Positions 53,126 to 64,000 of a stretch of 64,000 nt of DNA are shown piece by piece. A program made the position numbers and the translations under genes. The notes under the pieces were generated by a model, which was not told where the DNA came from, made no database searches, and was given only the letters and a program-made list of their open reading frames with translations. Source of the DNA: Charina bottae (taxonomy: Eukaryota; Chordata; Lepidosauria; Squamata; Charinaidae); the NCBI GenBank assembly GCA_023362775.1, contig JALMGJ010000006.1, positions 10,000,501-10,064,500 of the forward strand, in the 5' to 3' direction. Numbering within the stretch: the stretch's first letter is position 1; each line of letters opens with the position of its first letter.

Positions 53126-55243
53126 CTACAGCCACTCCATCTTACCAGGGTTCAGTTGAAGCCTGTTGTTCCCCATCCAGACCCCCACAGCCTCCAGACA
53201 CTGAGATAGGGCATCGACCGCATCACCTACTTCACCCGGGATGGAGATGTATAACTGGGTATCATCAGCATATTGGTGATACCTCATCCCGTGGTGACGG
53301 ATGATCTCGCCCAGCGGCTTCATGTAGATGTTGAATAGGAGAGGAGAGAGAACCGATCCCTGCGGCACCCCACAAGACAGGGGTCGCGGGTCAGCTCTCT
53401 CCTCCCCTATCAACACCGACTGGGAACGGCCCTGGAGGAAGGAGGCGAACCAGCGCAAAACCACGCCGCCCGCCCCCAACTCCCTGAGCCGCCCCAAGAG
53501 TATACCATGGTCGACGGTATCAAAAGCCGCTGAGAGATCTAAGAGAGCCAGGATGGACGCACTCCCTCCATCCCGCCCTCGCCAGAGATCATCCATAAGC
53601 GCGACCAATGCAGTCTCTGTCCCATATCCCGGCCTGAAACCTGACTGAAAAGGGTCCAGATAGTCCGTTTCTTCCAGAATCCTCTGGAGTTGCAACGCCA
53701 CCACCTTCTCAACCACCTTTCCCAAAAAGGGAAGGTGGGAGACTGGGCGAAAATTGCCCAGAATAGTAGGGTCCAAAGACGGTTTTTTGAGGAGGGGGTG
53801 CACCAGCGCCTCCTTAAAGGCAGCCGGGAACACCCCCTCACTCAAGGACGAATTTATAATCGCCAGGACCCAGCCACATGTCACCTCTCTAGCTGATTTC
53901 ACCAGCCAGGAGGGACATGGGTCAAGTTGACATGTGGTGGCATTTACAATCCCAAGGATCCTGTCTACTTCATCAGGCCCAACAGGATCAAACTGCTCCC
54001 AGATAACATGGTAAGTACGAGCCTCTGGCATCTCCCCAGATCTTGTCTCACGCTTGGAGTCCAACTTGGAATGAATCTGAGCGATTTTGTCCTGCAGATG
54101 CTCAGAAAACTCTTCCGATCGGCCCTGTAGATGGGTCTCCCCTTGCTCCCGACCCAAGAGCGATCTTGTAATCTTAAACAGGGCCGTCGGACGGCATTCT
54201 GCGGACGCAATAAGAGCGGAGAAATATTCACGTTTCGCCGCTCTTACCGCCACAAGGTAGGCCTTAGATTGTGTTCGGTCAGATTCCGTCTTCGTCTTTC
54301 TCCAGCGGCGCTCTAGACGTCTCTTAACCCTCTTCAAAGCCCTCAACTCCTCCGTAAACCACGGAGAGTGACGGGCCGAACAGGGCCGGAGAGGTCGCAT
54401 AGGCGCGATCTTGTCCAGGGCTCCGGCTGCTGCCTTGTTCCAGGCTGCAGCCAGGACCTCCACTGGACTGTGAAGCAAATCCTCGGGAATAACCCCCAGC
54501 TCCTTCTGAAACCTCACTGGGTCCATCAGTCGCCGGGGGCGGACCAGTCGAATAGGTCCCGCCTCCCTGCGGAGTGGGGTAGCACAAGAGAGTCTCAGGG
54601 TCACCAGGGCGTGGTCTGACCATGACAAAGGGGATAGATGTAACTCTCCCCTCAGATCACATTGCCACTGCTCGGACAAGAAAACTAAATCCGGAGTGAG
54701 ACCACTGTCACGAGTCGGGTCACGAATAATCTGAGACAGGCCCATAGCTGCCATGGTAGCCATGAACTCCCGGGCTGCCTCCGAGGTCCGCCCCAGGGAC
54801 GGCAGATTGAAATCCCCCAGAACCATAAGTCTGGGAAACTCCACCGCCAACCCCGAGACAGCCTCGAGCAGCTCAGGCAGGGAGGTTGCTACGCAGCAGG
54901 GAGGCTGGTACAGCAGCAACACTCCCAACTGTTCTCGTGAACCCAACTTGAAAAACAGGGTCTCACATCCGGTCACTTGTGGAGCAGCGCCCCTGAAGGC
55001 CACAAGGGACTCTCTGATGACCACTGCTACCCCTCCTCCCCTGCCCCGGTGTCTCGGCTGATTCCACACCCGAAACCCGGCTGGGCACATTTCCGAGAGG
55101 GCTACTCCCCCCTCTGGGCCCAGCCAGGTCTCGGTAATACACACCAGGTCAGCCCCTTCCTCTGTGATTAGATCACTTATAAGGGGGGCCTTGTTATTCA
55201 CCGACCTGGCGTTCAGCAGCAGCAGTCGGAGACCGGAGCCCAC
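53126..55243 (-). pseudogene. L2 ORF2: endonuclease and reverse transcriptase
   Basis: Target-primed reverse transcription protein of an L2-clade retrotransposon. Apurinic-type endonuclease motifs occur in order: LLLNARSVNNKA, LVCITETWLGP, VLGDFNLPS and SWSDHALV. The reverse transcriptase blocks follow: GFRPGYGTETALVALMDDL, LDLSAAFDTVDHGIL, CGVPQGSVLSPLLFNIY and the active-site YADDTQLY. The frame starts directly in the first endonuclease motif with no natural ATG, so the 5' end and any ORF1 are missing. It stops at TAG (53126-53128) after GKMEWL. The long open stretch with few lesions indicates a young copy. Confidence 0.9.
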
Positions 55244-55329
55244 GAGGAACTGCTTATGTATATGTATAATTGTATAAGGTATTATAATTGATTATAATTG
55301 TATATATAATTGTATACGGTAAATTGTAT

Positions 55330-55548
55330 AATTGTACTGCTGTAAAGAAGATCGGAAGCCACTTCTTTATATCTTTTTTCTTCCTTTTCTATTTTTCTTG
55401 TACTTTTTCTTTCTTTCTTGTACTTTTAGCTCTCTTTGATTTCTTTCTTTCTTTTGTTCTTTTTCTTTCTTACTCTATATTAGTTTGTATTAGTTTTTAC
55501 CTTTGTTTTTAAAACTTTAAAAAATTATATATTGAAAAAAAAAACAAA
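55330..55548 (+). repeat. L1-type LINE 3' end
   Basis: GATCGGAAGCCACTTCTTTA, pyrimidine-rich UTR, ATTAGTTTGTATTAGTTTTT and an A-rich tail; collinear with the complement of 17005-17228. Confidence 0.6.
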
Positions 55549-56000
55549 ATCTGTTTGACCCTTAGACCACTGTAGGGCACACTTCGCAGGACTATTCTTG
55601 AAGTCAGCCAGAAATATCAGACGGTGCACAATGATGCTACTCAGTTAACCTGTGTGACTCTTTGGGGCCAGAGTCCAGACTGATATCATGAAGTCACTTA
55701 GGGTCACTGCAGGGGTGCTGAGGAGCTAACTGAAGCCTCTTCTTCCTGCTGTTCCACCTTACCAGGGAGAGGACAGTGGGAGTGAGAAGAACCCAGGACT
55801 GGAAGAAGAGGTCTAATGAGTAAGAAGCAGGAGATCCAGGTGACTCTGAATTTGTTCCAGCTTTTAGTGGCAGACATGCACATGCTAGTTCACTCTCTTC
55901 CATTTCCCGCAATTTTTTAAAAATCCCTTCAAATCCACTGATGTCATATCTAACTTTTCGTTGTGTGCATATATGCATTTGGCACACATTTTTCCTAATA

Positions 56001-56465
56001 CAGGTAGTCCTTGACTTATGACCCCAATTGGGACCAGAACTTCGGTTGCTAAGCAATGTCGCTAAGCAACTGCCCAGTGTCCCTCTTGAGGGGGGAGATG
56101 GGCGGTGACAAAATTTGATAAATAAATAAATAAATAAATACATGTAGTTGTTAAGTGAGGCATCACGTGACCACGCATGATTTTATGACCTTTTTTGCCA
56201 TGGTCGTTAAGCGAATCCGGCTTCCCCCATTGATTTTGCTTGTCAGAAGCCGTCTGGGAAGGTTGCAAATGGCAATCATGTGATCCTGGGACGCTGCAAC
56301 CGTCGTAAATACATGCCGGTTGCCAAGCGCCTGAATTTTGGTCATGTGACTGCGGGGCTACTGCGATGGTCATAAGTGCGAGGACCAGTCATAAGTCACT
56401 TTTTCCAGCACCGTTGTAACTCTGAACAGTTGCTAAATGAATGGTTGTAAGTCGAGGACTACCTG
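56001..56465. mobile_element. Mariner-like element, TA-flanked, interrupted by L2 tail
   Basis: CAGGTAGTCCTTGACTTATG left end and TAAGTCGAGGACTACCTG right end, TA on both sides. 56080-56142 is a foreign L2 3' tail. Confidence 0.9.
56080..56142 (+). repeat. L2 LINE 3' tail (short)
   Basis: CCCAGTGTCCCTCTTGAGGG, GGGAGATGGGCGGTGACAAA and (AAAT)n; only ~60 bp retained. Confidence 0.85.
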
Positions 56466-57250
56466 TATATGCATGCTTGTATACAGGTTTCTGTAATATA
56501 TTGGGATTTTGCACCCAGCTTTCTCAGATGCATATTCTTTTTTGTCCATAGCTGGATTCCAGCACTCAGTTTTGAGCCTCTTCTCTGTTTATGTCTTTGT
56601 TTCTCTGTCTCTGTCTCCTGCCCAGTCTGCAAACTGCTGCTTGGAGATGCCCATGAACCAATTTAAGAGGAGACAGGGAGGCACCCAAATTCATCCTTGC
56701 CAATTCCAATTTTTACAAAGTGTTTTCCATCTTCTCCTGGCCCAAGTCTTGGTATACAAACAGTGTACAATTGTCCTGACTTTGAGTGAAGAAACACGCT
56801 GAGACTTGGTGTACAGGCTCTAGTGTTTTATTGTTCTACTCTGCTAGACAGAATCCAGCTCAACTAAAATGAACTAGTAATGCTCAGAGAAAAGGCCCAA
56901 GAATTTAGGGCAGTGCCTTCTTCAGCCTCTTGTGTGGAAGGCAAAGCGATTCAGTACTGCACGTGCATTTATCCCCCTGGAGGGAGCCCCAGTTATCCCC
57001 CTGACAACAATGCGTCATTCATGATCTTGGTGATGACAGTTGGGAGCTGGCATTTACTGATCTCCTATTGGCTGGTTGAGGGTGCTTCAGGCCCACCCCG
57101 CTCCCTCCTGTCATGGGGCACTGCCTTCCATGGCCATTTTGGTTTCAGCTGCAGGAAGGCTGGGTTCCTGGTTTCTGCAGAGGCATCTGCCCGTGCTGTG
57201 CCTGGTCCACCTTTGCAAAGCACTGCTCAAGCATTATGTAGGGTCCATAT
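56466..57250. other. Unassigned; possible LTR fragment 56800-57020 (minus)
   Basis: The complement of 56810-56840 reads AATAAAACACTAGAGCCTGT followed by ACACCAAGTCTCAGCGTG, like an LTR polyadenylation region. No second LTR or coding sequence is visible. The frame 56880-57467 is not a recognised protein. Confidence 0.25.
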
Positions 57251-57254
57251 AGAC

Positions 57255-57461
57255 CAGCGGTCCCCAACCTTTTTGGCACCAGGGACCGGTTTCGTGGAAG
57301 ATAATTTTTCCACAGACCCGGGGGGGGGGCGGAGGATGGTTTCAGGATGGCGCGGATGGAAGTGGTCAGCGGACGGGATGGTGCGGACGGAAGTGTGCGG
57401 CCCAGTTCCTAACAGGCCACGGACCGGTATCGGTCCGCGGCCCGGGGGTTGGGGACCCCTG
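57255..57461. mobile_element. hAT element (CAGNGGTCCCCAACC family)
   Basis: Perfect 8-bp target duplication ATATAGAC (57247-57254, 57462-57469). Termini CAGCGGTCCCCAACC and GGTTGGGGACCCCTG. Confidence 0.93.
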
Positions 57462-57469
57462 ATATAGAC

Positions 57470-58170
57470 TGTATATGAAGCCCTTACGGATCTGGAATAT
57501 TGAAATGCTGGGGTGAAATTGACAAGTGTCCTGCCAGTTGTAGAAGACTGGTGAACCTCTCTAGTGGCGTATCAGTCTTCTGGAACTACTGGTAAATCTT
57601 TGTCCAAAAATAGTCCAGCTGAAGGAACAGGGATGAAGGGCAGGCTGGGATCAAGTAGAAGGGATCTCTGTCAATACACCGTACTGTATGAGATATCCTA
57701 CTTCGTCTTGCATCCGACCTCTCCCTCACTGATCTGTCCACTAAGCTGTTTTTGGACCTACATCTACCAGACTTCTGGAAGACCAGTAGAGACGTGTCCA
57801 TCACTAATCAGAGTGACAGCTTAGTGGTGCAGACCATCCCTACACAAGTGACCTGTTGCTCTGCAACTTGACAGGAGGCTGAAGTCTCTGTCCCAGAAGC
57901 AGACCCTCCCCCCAATCTTTATAAATAGAGAGGGAGACCTATTGAGATCAATGTTGACCTAATGTTCAAAAAACCAGTTCAATAAAAATTAATGTTGACA
58001 CTTCAGAATGTTGGCTGACTGTTAGGGGGAAACAAAATGGAATAATTCAAACACTGGAAGAGATGAGACGCTTATTTTGGAATTGGTTTCACTTCCAAGT
58101 AAAGTCAGCTCATCTCTGAACTCAGATGTATGGCTGGTTGCAAATAGGAACGCTGAGGAACTGCTACTGC
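57470..58170. other. No recognised feature
   Basis: A locally inverted region around 57590-57810 carries similar but imperfect phrases on both strands (TGTCCAAAAATAGTCCAGCT and its near-complement). No family recognised. Confidence 0.35.
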
Positions 58171-58290
58171 CCATTCATTCATTCATTCATTCATTCATTC
58201 ATTCATTCATTCATTCATTCATTCATTCATTCATTCAATTTATGTAGTCACCCATCTCAGACCAGTGACTCTGGGCAGCTAACAATAATA
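58171..58290 (-). repeat. L2 tail with (ATTC)n microsatellite
   Basis: About 17 ATTC units, then the complement of an L2 3' end (GTCACCCATCTCAG...GACTCTGGGCAGC). Confidence 0.85.
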
Positions 58291-58596
58291 AAAAACAGTC
58301 AAACAATTAAAACTACAGAAAATTAAATATAAATACAGCCAAGAGATTGTAAAGGGTAGGGACAGAAACGTAGCTGCCACTGGAGGAGGAGCAGAAAAGG
58401 ACATACCAAATGACCAAGAGGCGAGAACTGCTCTGTTGAAGGAAAAGTTCCAACATCCAGGTCTTTTAGCCTAAGGAAAAAGTGGGCAATGGGAGAAGTA
58501 GGTTGCCATAGAGATACATAAAATTATGCCTAATATGGTGAATGTGGATAGAAAGATTTGTCTTCTATTCTCATAATATTATGAAAAACAATGAAC

Positions 58597-59620
58597 TGAG
58601 AAGCAGTTTGGTCCAGAGGAGAGCTTTCCAAACTTTTCATGTTGGTGACACACTTTTTAGACATGCATCATTTCGCAACACACTCTTACAGCAGGGCATC
58701 ATTTCACGACACACTCTTACAGCAGGGCACAAGGCAGGCACTAGGACCTGCGTGGAATCCTGGCAGGGCAGGTTTGGAGGCAGCCAGGCACAAGGCAGGC
58801 ACTAGGACCTGCGTGGAATCCTGGCAGGGCAGGTTTGGAGGCAGCCAGGCACAAGGCAGGCACTAGGACCTGCGCGGAATCCTGGCAGGGCAGGTTTGGA
58901 GGCAGGCAGGCACAAGGCAGGCACTAGGACCTGCGCGGAATCCTGGCAGGGCAGGTTTGGAGGCAGCCAGGCACAAGGCAGGCACTAGGACCTGCGTGGA
59001 ATCCTGGCAGGGCAGGTTTGGAGGCAGCCAGGCACAAGGCAGGCACTAGGACCTGCGTGGAATCCTGGCAGGGCAGGTTTGGAGGCAGCCAGGCACAAGG
59101 CAGGCACTAGGACCTGCGCGGAATCCTGGCAGGGCAGGTTTGGAGGCAGGCAGGCACAAGGCAGGCACTAGGACCTGCGCGGAATCCTGGCAGGGCAGGT
59201 TTGGAGGCAGCCAGGCACAAGGCAGGCACTAGGATCTGCGCGGAATCCTGGCAGGGCAGGTTTGGAGGCAGCCAGGCACAAGGCAGGCACTAGGACCTGT
59301 GTGGAATCCTGGCAGGATTCGGAGGCGGCAGCAGCCGAGACACACCCAGACACTGCAGCCGACACACTAACGTGTCCCGACACACAGTTTGGAAAGCTCT
59401 GGTCTAGAGGTTAAGGTGCTGGACTAAAAACTGGGAGACTGTGAGTTCTAGTCTTCCTTTAGGCATGGAAGCCAGCTGGGTGACCTTGGGCCAGCCCCTC
59501 TTTCTCAGCCCAACCCATGCCACAGAGTGATTGTTGTGCGTAAAATAGGAGGTGGTAGCATTATGTATTGAGTTGCATGAAATGAAGGTGGAATATAAAT
59601 CTAGTAAATCAATGAATATT
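58597..59620 (+). repeat. tRNA-derived SINE split by a hAT element
   Basis: The first ~20 bp of the head (GAAGCAGTTTGGTCCAGAG, ending 58618) are separated from GTCTAGAGGTTAAGGTGCTG (59402 on), which continues through B-box region, body and tail. Confidence 0.85.
58619..59401. mobile_element. hAT element (CAGRGCTTTCCAAA family) with ~10-unit minisatellite
   Basis: Target duplication GTCCAGAG / GTCTAGAG (58611-58618, 59402-59409). The array (about 58728-59310) is almost all the 60-bp unit variant (CCTGGCAGGGCAGG), unlike the 56-bp-dominated arrays. Confidence 0.92.
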
Positions 59621-61235
59621 AGGACTTGGATTCATCCAATGGAACTAAACAATAGGAGAGTGAGATAAAAGGCAAGTCTTCTTCCTTCCATTGTAGCTAA
59701 AATATGTATTTTGCTACTGGAAGATAACAAGGATGTTTGCTCTCTTTCAAAAGGGGATTACAAAACTCTATGCAAATATGTTTTTCCCCATAGTGACAAT
59801 AATGTACATGTGAATATCAACTCCTGGATTCAAGAAATAAAGGAATGCTATTCCATTTAGGTGCCAATTTTGAACTTCCCAGAGATCTCTGGCTGACCAT
59901 TATGGGAACAGAATGCTAGATTAGATAGACCTGTGGTTTGATCTAGCACCTAAAAATAAATGTTTTGTTTATTTTCTTACTTACTTAATTGATTCCCACA
60001 CAGACCGGGTGATCAGGGCAGCCAACAACCACAATGAATGCAGAAGTAAAATAATCTGATGGAGAGCAGAATTAAAACAAAAATATAAATGTTAAAGCTA
60101 AATAAACACAGTGCCGAAGACCGAGTGGAAGAGGTGGTTTCAAGGCCTTCTCTGAATAAAGACAGGGAGCCAACCACAACTGCCAAAGAAATGGTTTCCG
60201 TGACTTGGAGGTGATGCAGGAGAAGTCTTCTCTCTGGAGCCAGATGGAGACGTTTCCAAAAGTAGTGGCATCTTTTAGGAGGGCCTCTTCTGCGTATTTA
60301 ATGTCTTGATAGAGCACAGAATAGATGGAATGATTTCCAGCTATTTAACAAGTACCTTTTAAAGTGGTCAAGGCTGTAACCCAAAGTTGCCTGGCCCACA
60401 ACTTTCTATCCCATCCTTTCCCCACCACCCATGGTCTGAGCTCTTTCTGTCACCTTCGTTCTCCATCTCTTCTCTCTGTCCAGAAGGTGTAGAAGGACAG
60501 GCAGCCCATTTTTACCAGAAGTCTGAATTACTCCATCTTTTTTTAATATATATAATTCCCCACCACCACCACTTCTCCCTTGTCCTTTCTGGTGGTCCAA
60601 AATGTCTTAAGAGGCTCTACTCCTGGTCTTTCCATCACAGTGGCCATTTCAGCCCCTTTCTGCATTATTTATTTCCACCGACTTTCTTTCTTTTTGGACT
60701 TCCTTCCATTGTATGAAATTAGTCCATGCAACCTGAGAATGTTTGATTGACCAGCCACTATTGCATGTTCCATCAAGGCTTTGAGAACTTCCTTTTGGAG
60801 GGCTGAGCATTATGTTCTTCTGTCCTCTTCAGAAGAAGCTCCAGAATGGTGGTGAGCAGACATTACATTATTAAACTGTCCCTCTCCCTGGCTCCCCCTC
60901 CCCCCTCCGAAAACCACAAACTGGGAAGGAGGAAATAAGAGTTCCTAGACTGGTATGTTCCCTTCTCTCCTTCTCATGCTCTGGATAGAAAAGGTTAAGG
61001 CCAGATTTCGAAAGACAAGTGATATCCTGTGATGCTGTGTCAAGATCTGCCTTTGCACGTTCTCTGAAGTTTTTCCACCACCGCCCCTCGCAAATGAAAC
61101 TCCTGTTTTTATCCCTGCTTCTCAAATTGCTCAATAATTTCTTTCAAATTTATCTTTGTGCTGTGGGTCTTCACCTTCTTTTATTGTCAGAGGTAGATGA
61201 TGGCTTGGATGATGTTATCCTCTTTCTCTTACCCC
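59621..61235. other. No recognised gene; old L2 tail near 59985-60080
   Basis: A decayed complement of the L2 tail lies near 59985-60080. The other frames do not match known proteins. Confidence 0.35.
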
Positions 61236-61239
61236 AAAG

Positions 61240-61367
61240 CAGTGTTTCTCAACCTTGGCGGCTTTAAGATGTGTGGACTTCAACTCCCAGCATTCCCCAA
61301 TGCTGGCTGGGGAATTCTGGGAGTTGAAGTCCACACATCTTAAAGCTGCCAAGGTTGAGATATACTG
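61240..61367. mobile_element. hAT foldback element (CAGTGTTTCTCAACC family)
   Basis: Complete arms and left terminus. Flanks CCCCAAAG and CCCTACAG (6 of 8). Confidence 0.88.
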
Positions 61368-61534
61368 CCCTACAGCTTTCTTGACTGTCTATCCTTTTCC
61401 GTCTGAAAAACCCTCAAGACCCCTCCCTTGGGATTGAATGAAAGTGAAAGGAGTTAAGGAGACTGCAGACTGCCAGAAAAATGATAGTCCAGGGAAAGAG
61501 AGGACATTCACACACAACCACCGCATTGACTGGT

Positions 61535-61795
61535 GTCTACATTAGGATCATTTTGGGGCCAGGTGAAGACTTTTCTATTTCCCAGGTTTTTTAATTGGCT
61601 TTTCATTCACATTGTTTTAGATTTTGAACGACAGCCTTGCTGCTGCCTCATTTATTTGGTGTTTTCATTCCGCATTTTATTTGATTTTATTATATATGCT
61701 TTTATTGAAATTATATTTTCTAAATCACCCAGAGAGCTTCAGCTACTTGGCAGTTTAAAAAACTGAAGGAAATAGATAAATGAAATGAAATAAAT
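61535..61795 (+). repeat. Old L2-group LINE 3' end
   Basis: T-rich 3' UTR then TCACCCAGAGAGCTTCAGCT and an AAATGAAATAAAT tail. Confidence 0.55.
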
Positions 61796-61974
61796 CTCCA
61801 GGAGCCTCCTAATTCAGTAAGGACAAGAACATGACTGCCCTCTGAGAATTTCTCTGCCATCTCTACTTCTCTGCAAGAAAGTTTGAAATGAATTACTGGA
61901 TGCCAAATTGAATGAGTTGGTAGAATAAAATAGGCTTGTTGGTAGGTTGGTCCCACCTCTTGGTTCATCTAAGC

Positions 61975-62164
61975 CAGGACTTTCCAAAGTTTTCCCGCGG
62001 CGACGCACCAACCGCCGTTGGTGTGTCGCCGCGGGAAAACCCGGAGGCGCTGATGATGATCAGTCTGGTGTGTCATCATCAGCGCTTCTGGGTTGTGTGG
62101 CAACACACCAGACTGTGTGTGGCGACACACTTTTGTGTCGCAACACACAGTTTGGAAAGCTCTG
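61975..62164. mobile_element. hAT element (CAGRGCTTTCCAAA family), hairpin copy
   Basis: Perfect target duplication ATCTAAGC (61967-61974, 62165-62172). It contains the TTTTCCCGCGGCGAC hairpin (about 61994-62038) in opposite orientation to the 14.7-kb copy. Confidence 0.93.
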
Positions 62165-62274
62165 ATCTAAGCAATTGTCATCACCACAACTGCCAGATGT
62201 GATGGGCCTGCTAGTAGCAGTGGATAAAAACAGCTGGGAGATTCATTCCTTTCCCCTTTGCCCAATAACTTTTT

Positions 62275-62395
62275 ACATAGCATTACTTGCTGTAGAAGTG
62301 GATTCCAGCACTGGATGGTGGTGGGGGGGGGAGGGTTGGACTAGGTGATCTTTAAGATCCCTTCCAATCTTTCCATTCTATGATTCCATGGACTA
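62275..62395 (+). repeat. CR1 LINE 3' tail
   Basis: GGGTTGGACTAGGTGATCTT, AAGATCCCTTCCAATC and TTCTATGATTCCATG. Confidence 0.85.
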
Positions 62396-63720
62396 CAGGC
62401 ATGCCTTGGCCATATCCTTGGGAACACTGCATAATGTTATGACCAGAGCCCTAGGTAGGATGTCAAGGCTTCTTTCAAGAATGGATAATAAATAATAATA
62501 AAGGATCAGGTTCAGGGTAGATTGTCCCTCCTGGAAAAGAGCTTTGAGAAACAGGAGGAAATTGGATTTCATCCAAAAAGGAAGGTGGAGGAAGGGACCT
62601 GAACTTCTGCGGTTATGAAGAGACCAAGGGATGCTATTTAAGCTAGCATTGCTAGTCCAAGGAGAAAGGAGATAACATTTTTACAGATCGCTTGTGATGA
62701 ACTCGATCCTTGAGCTATTAAATCAGAGTCCTTACACAAGTCGCTTAGGAATATGAAGGAACTTTTATTAAAGCCAGTGATCCATCATCCGTTAAAGATT
62801 CGACTTTGAAGTCTTTGGGATCTGGTGGAATCTGTGGAATGTTCCTTCCTGGCGCCATGGCAGGATGGCATCCTGACATCGCTTCTGTCTCTCCTAATGA
62901 ACAGTGTGCATAGGACAAGGTTGGCAACTTTCACTCTTTTGGGCAGGGGGGGTCAAAAAAGTCAAGTTGGCAGCCCCAACTGTGCGATCAGAGCCCCACT
63001 GTTTGTAACACGTGTTGCGACATGCGTGGGCAACCGTAGGGCAAGGATTAGCAACTTTCACCAGGTTGGGGTGTCCTGGGGAGGTCAAAAAGCTCAAGAT
63101 GGTGGCCATAATCATAGCGATGCACATTACAAAAAAAAAAGCAGGGCTTCATTTTTATAATGAGATGGGTGGTGTATAAATTAAATTAATTAATTAATTG
63201 CTTTTTGTATACTTGTGGATGCCATCCTGATTTTTTTGACCCCCCCCCCCCCGGCTTGTCTTCAGGCCACAACTCCAACGTGCTCAAAATCAGTGGAATG
63301 GATGGATGCCACTTTGAGACACGAAACACATGAAAAACGTAGGTGGATTCTAAAATAGGCTTAGCACACTTATAACAATAGTAATAATAAAAGTGATTGC
63401 GGTAAGGATAATAATAGTAACAATTTATCCCATTCCCCCCCCCCGACAACATGGGGGGTGGGAACCAGCCTGCTGAAGTATGTGAGCAGATGGTGGCCTT
63501 CCCCATAACCACAAAAAAGGGTAGATGCCTGCTGTGAAACAACAGAAGTCTTCATGCTGGGGTCAGCTGAGAAACGAGATGGAAACAGAGGCAGGAATAA
63601 ACTAGGAAATTATTATCATTCCTGTTTCATACATTTACCTGGCTATTATTTCCTAATCTGTTGCTCCAGACTGTTGGCCACAGTGACTGAAAATGTTGGG
63701 ACTTGTGGTCGAGATGCATC
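62396..63720. other. No recognised gene
   Basis: 62690-62930 (minus) has a polyadenylation-like AATAAAAG and a 44-codon frame ending VPSYS that I do not recognise. 63140-63200 is an L2-like tail. Poly-C runs occur at 63240 and 63438. Confidence 0.3.
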
Positions 63721-63725
63721 AGGAG

Positions 63726-64000
63726 CAGGGTTTCTCAACCAGGGTTCCGTGGCACCCTCGGGTTCCGCGAGAGGTCACTAGGGGTTCCCTGGGAGATCAC
63801 AATTTATTTAAAAAATTATTTCAAATTTGGGCAACTTCACATTAAGGAGGTAAGTTTCATTCCTTATTTTTAGTTTAAGAACACTGTGAATGCATATCTA
63901 CAGGCCTACACAGGAAACAAATACAATAATTTTGTAACTTCTGGCCTATCTTTGAGCCTGAATGTGCAGGGGTTCCCCAAGGCCTGAAAAATATTTCAAG
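63726..64000 (+). mobile_element. hAT element (CAGGGTTTCTCAACC family), cut by window end
   Basis: CAGGGTTTCTCAACCAGGGTT start, collinear with 31191-31498 to the last base of the window. Confidence 0.88.

Larger units (their letters stand above)
52160..55246 (-). mobile_element. L2-clade LINE, 5'-truncated, nearly intact ORF
   Basis: About 3.1 kb reading right to left. The ORF is open for 705 codons (55243-53126), has one TAG, and continues in the same frame to 52388. The 3' UTR ends with GCCCAGAGTCCCTTGTATGG, GGGCGGGGAATAAATTAAAT and a (TAA)n tail. The same 13 bases TATAATTGTATAA occur at 52167-52179 and 55265-55277, a possible target duplication in low-complexity DNA. Confidence 0.9.

Noticed and set aside
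56880..57467. 195-codon open frame
   Set aside because: Its right part runs through a hAT element and the left part is unrecognised; no domain or splice evidence.

Overview
The window reads as nuclear DNA of a squamate reptile (lizard or snake). It has a spliced vertebrate gene and a repeat mix of BovB/RTE LINEs, L2, CR1 and L1 LINEs, tRNA- and 5S-derived SINEs, many hAT and mariner-like short inverted-repeat elements, and Penelope-like elements. There are no operons, and nearly all long open frames are accidents of repeats or GC-rich DNA.

Layout: 1-9.4 kb holds the 5' part of one gene on the minus strand, lactate dehydrogenase B (LDHB). Four coding exons lie at 3292-3417, 2529-2646, 2081-2254 and 630-803. 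A non-coding first exon ends at 8760, inside a CpG island of about 7.9-9.4 kb that carries a CCAAT box and GC boxes. The exons encode the first 197 codons, covering the NAD-binding fold and the catalytic loop; the remaining exons lie off the left edge. From 9.4 to 64 kb I see no host exon. This is a repeat-dense region upstream of LDHB.

The upstream 55 kb contains: a hAT family (termini CAGAGCTTTCCAAA) with 8-bp target duplications centred on TA, some copies carrying a 56-60 bp minisatellite of up to about 31 units (24.3-26.2 kb); TA-flanked mariner-like elements (termini CAGGTAGTCC); an almost intact, 5'-truncated L2 LINE (52.2-55.2 kb) broken by one stop codon; a BovB 3' fragment beside it; tRNA-derived SINEs, two with ~100-bp internal tandem amplification; and two families of Penelope-like fragments (36.95, 41.5, 45.9 and 47.9 kb) in inverted arrangements with 13-14 bp target duplications, containing hammerhead-ribozyme-like folds.

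Many elements are inserted in one another, so the window records a relative history of transposition. The observations most worth following are the hammerhead-like folds in the inverted Penelope copies, the minisatellite-bearing hAT family, the nested insertions with intact target duplications, and two low-repeat blocks that may be conserved non-coding DNA.
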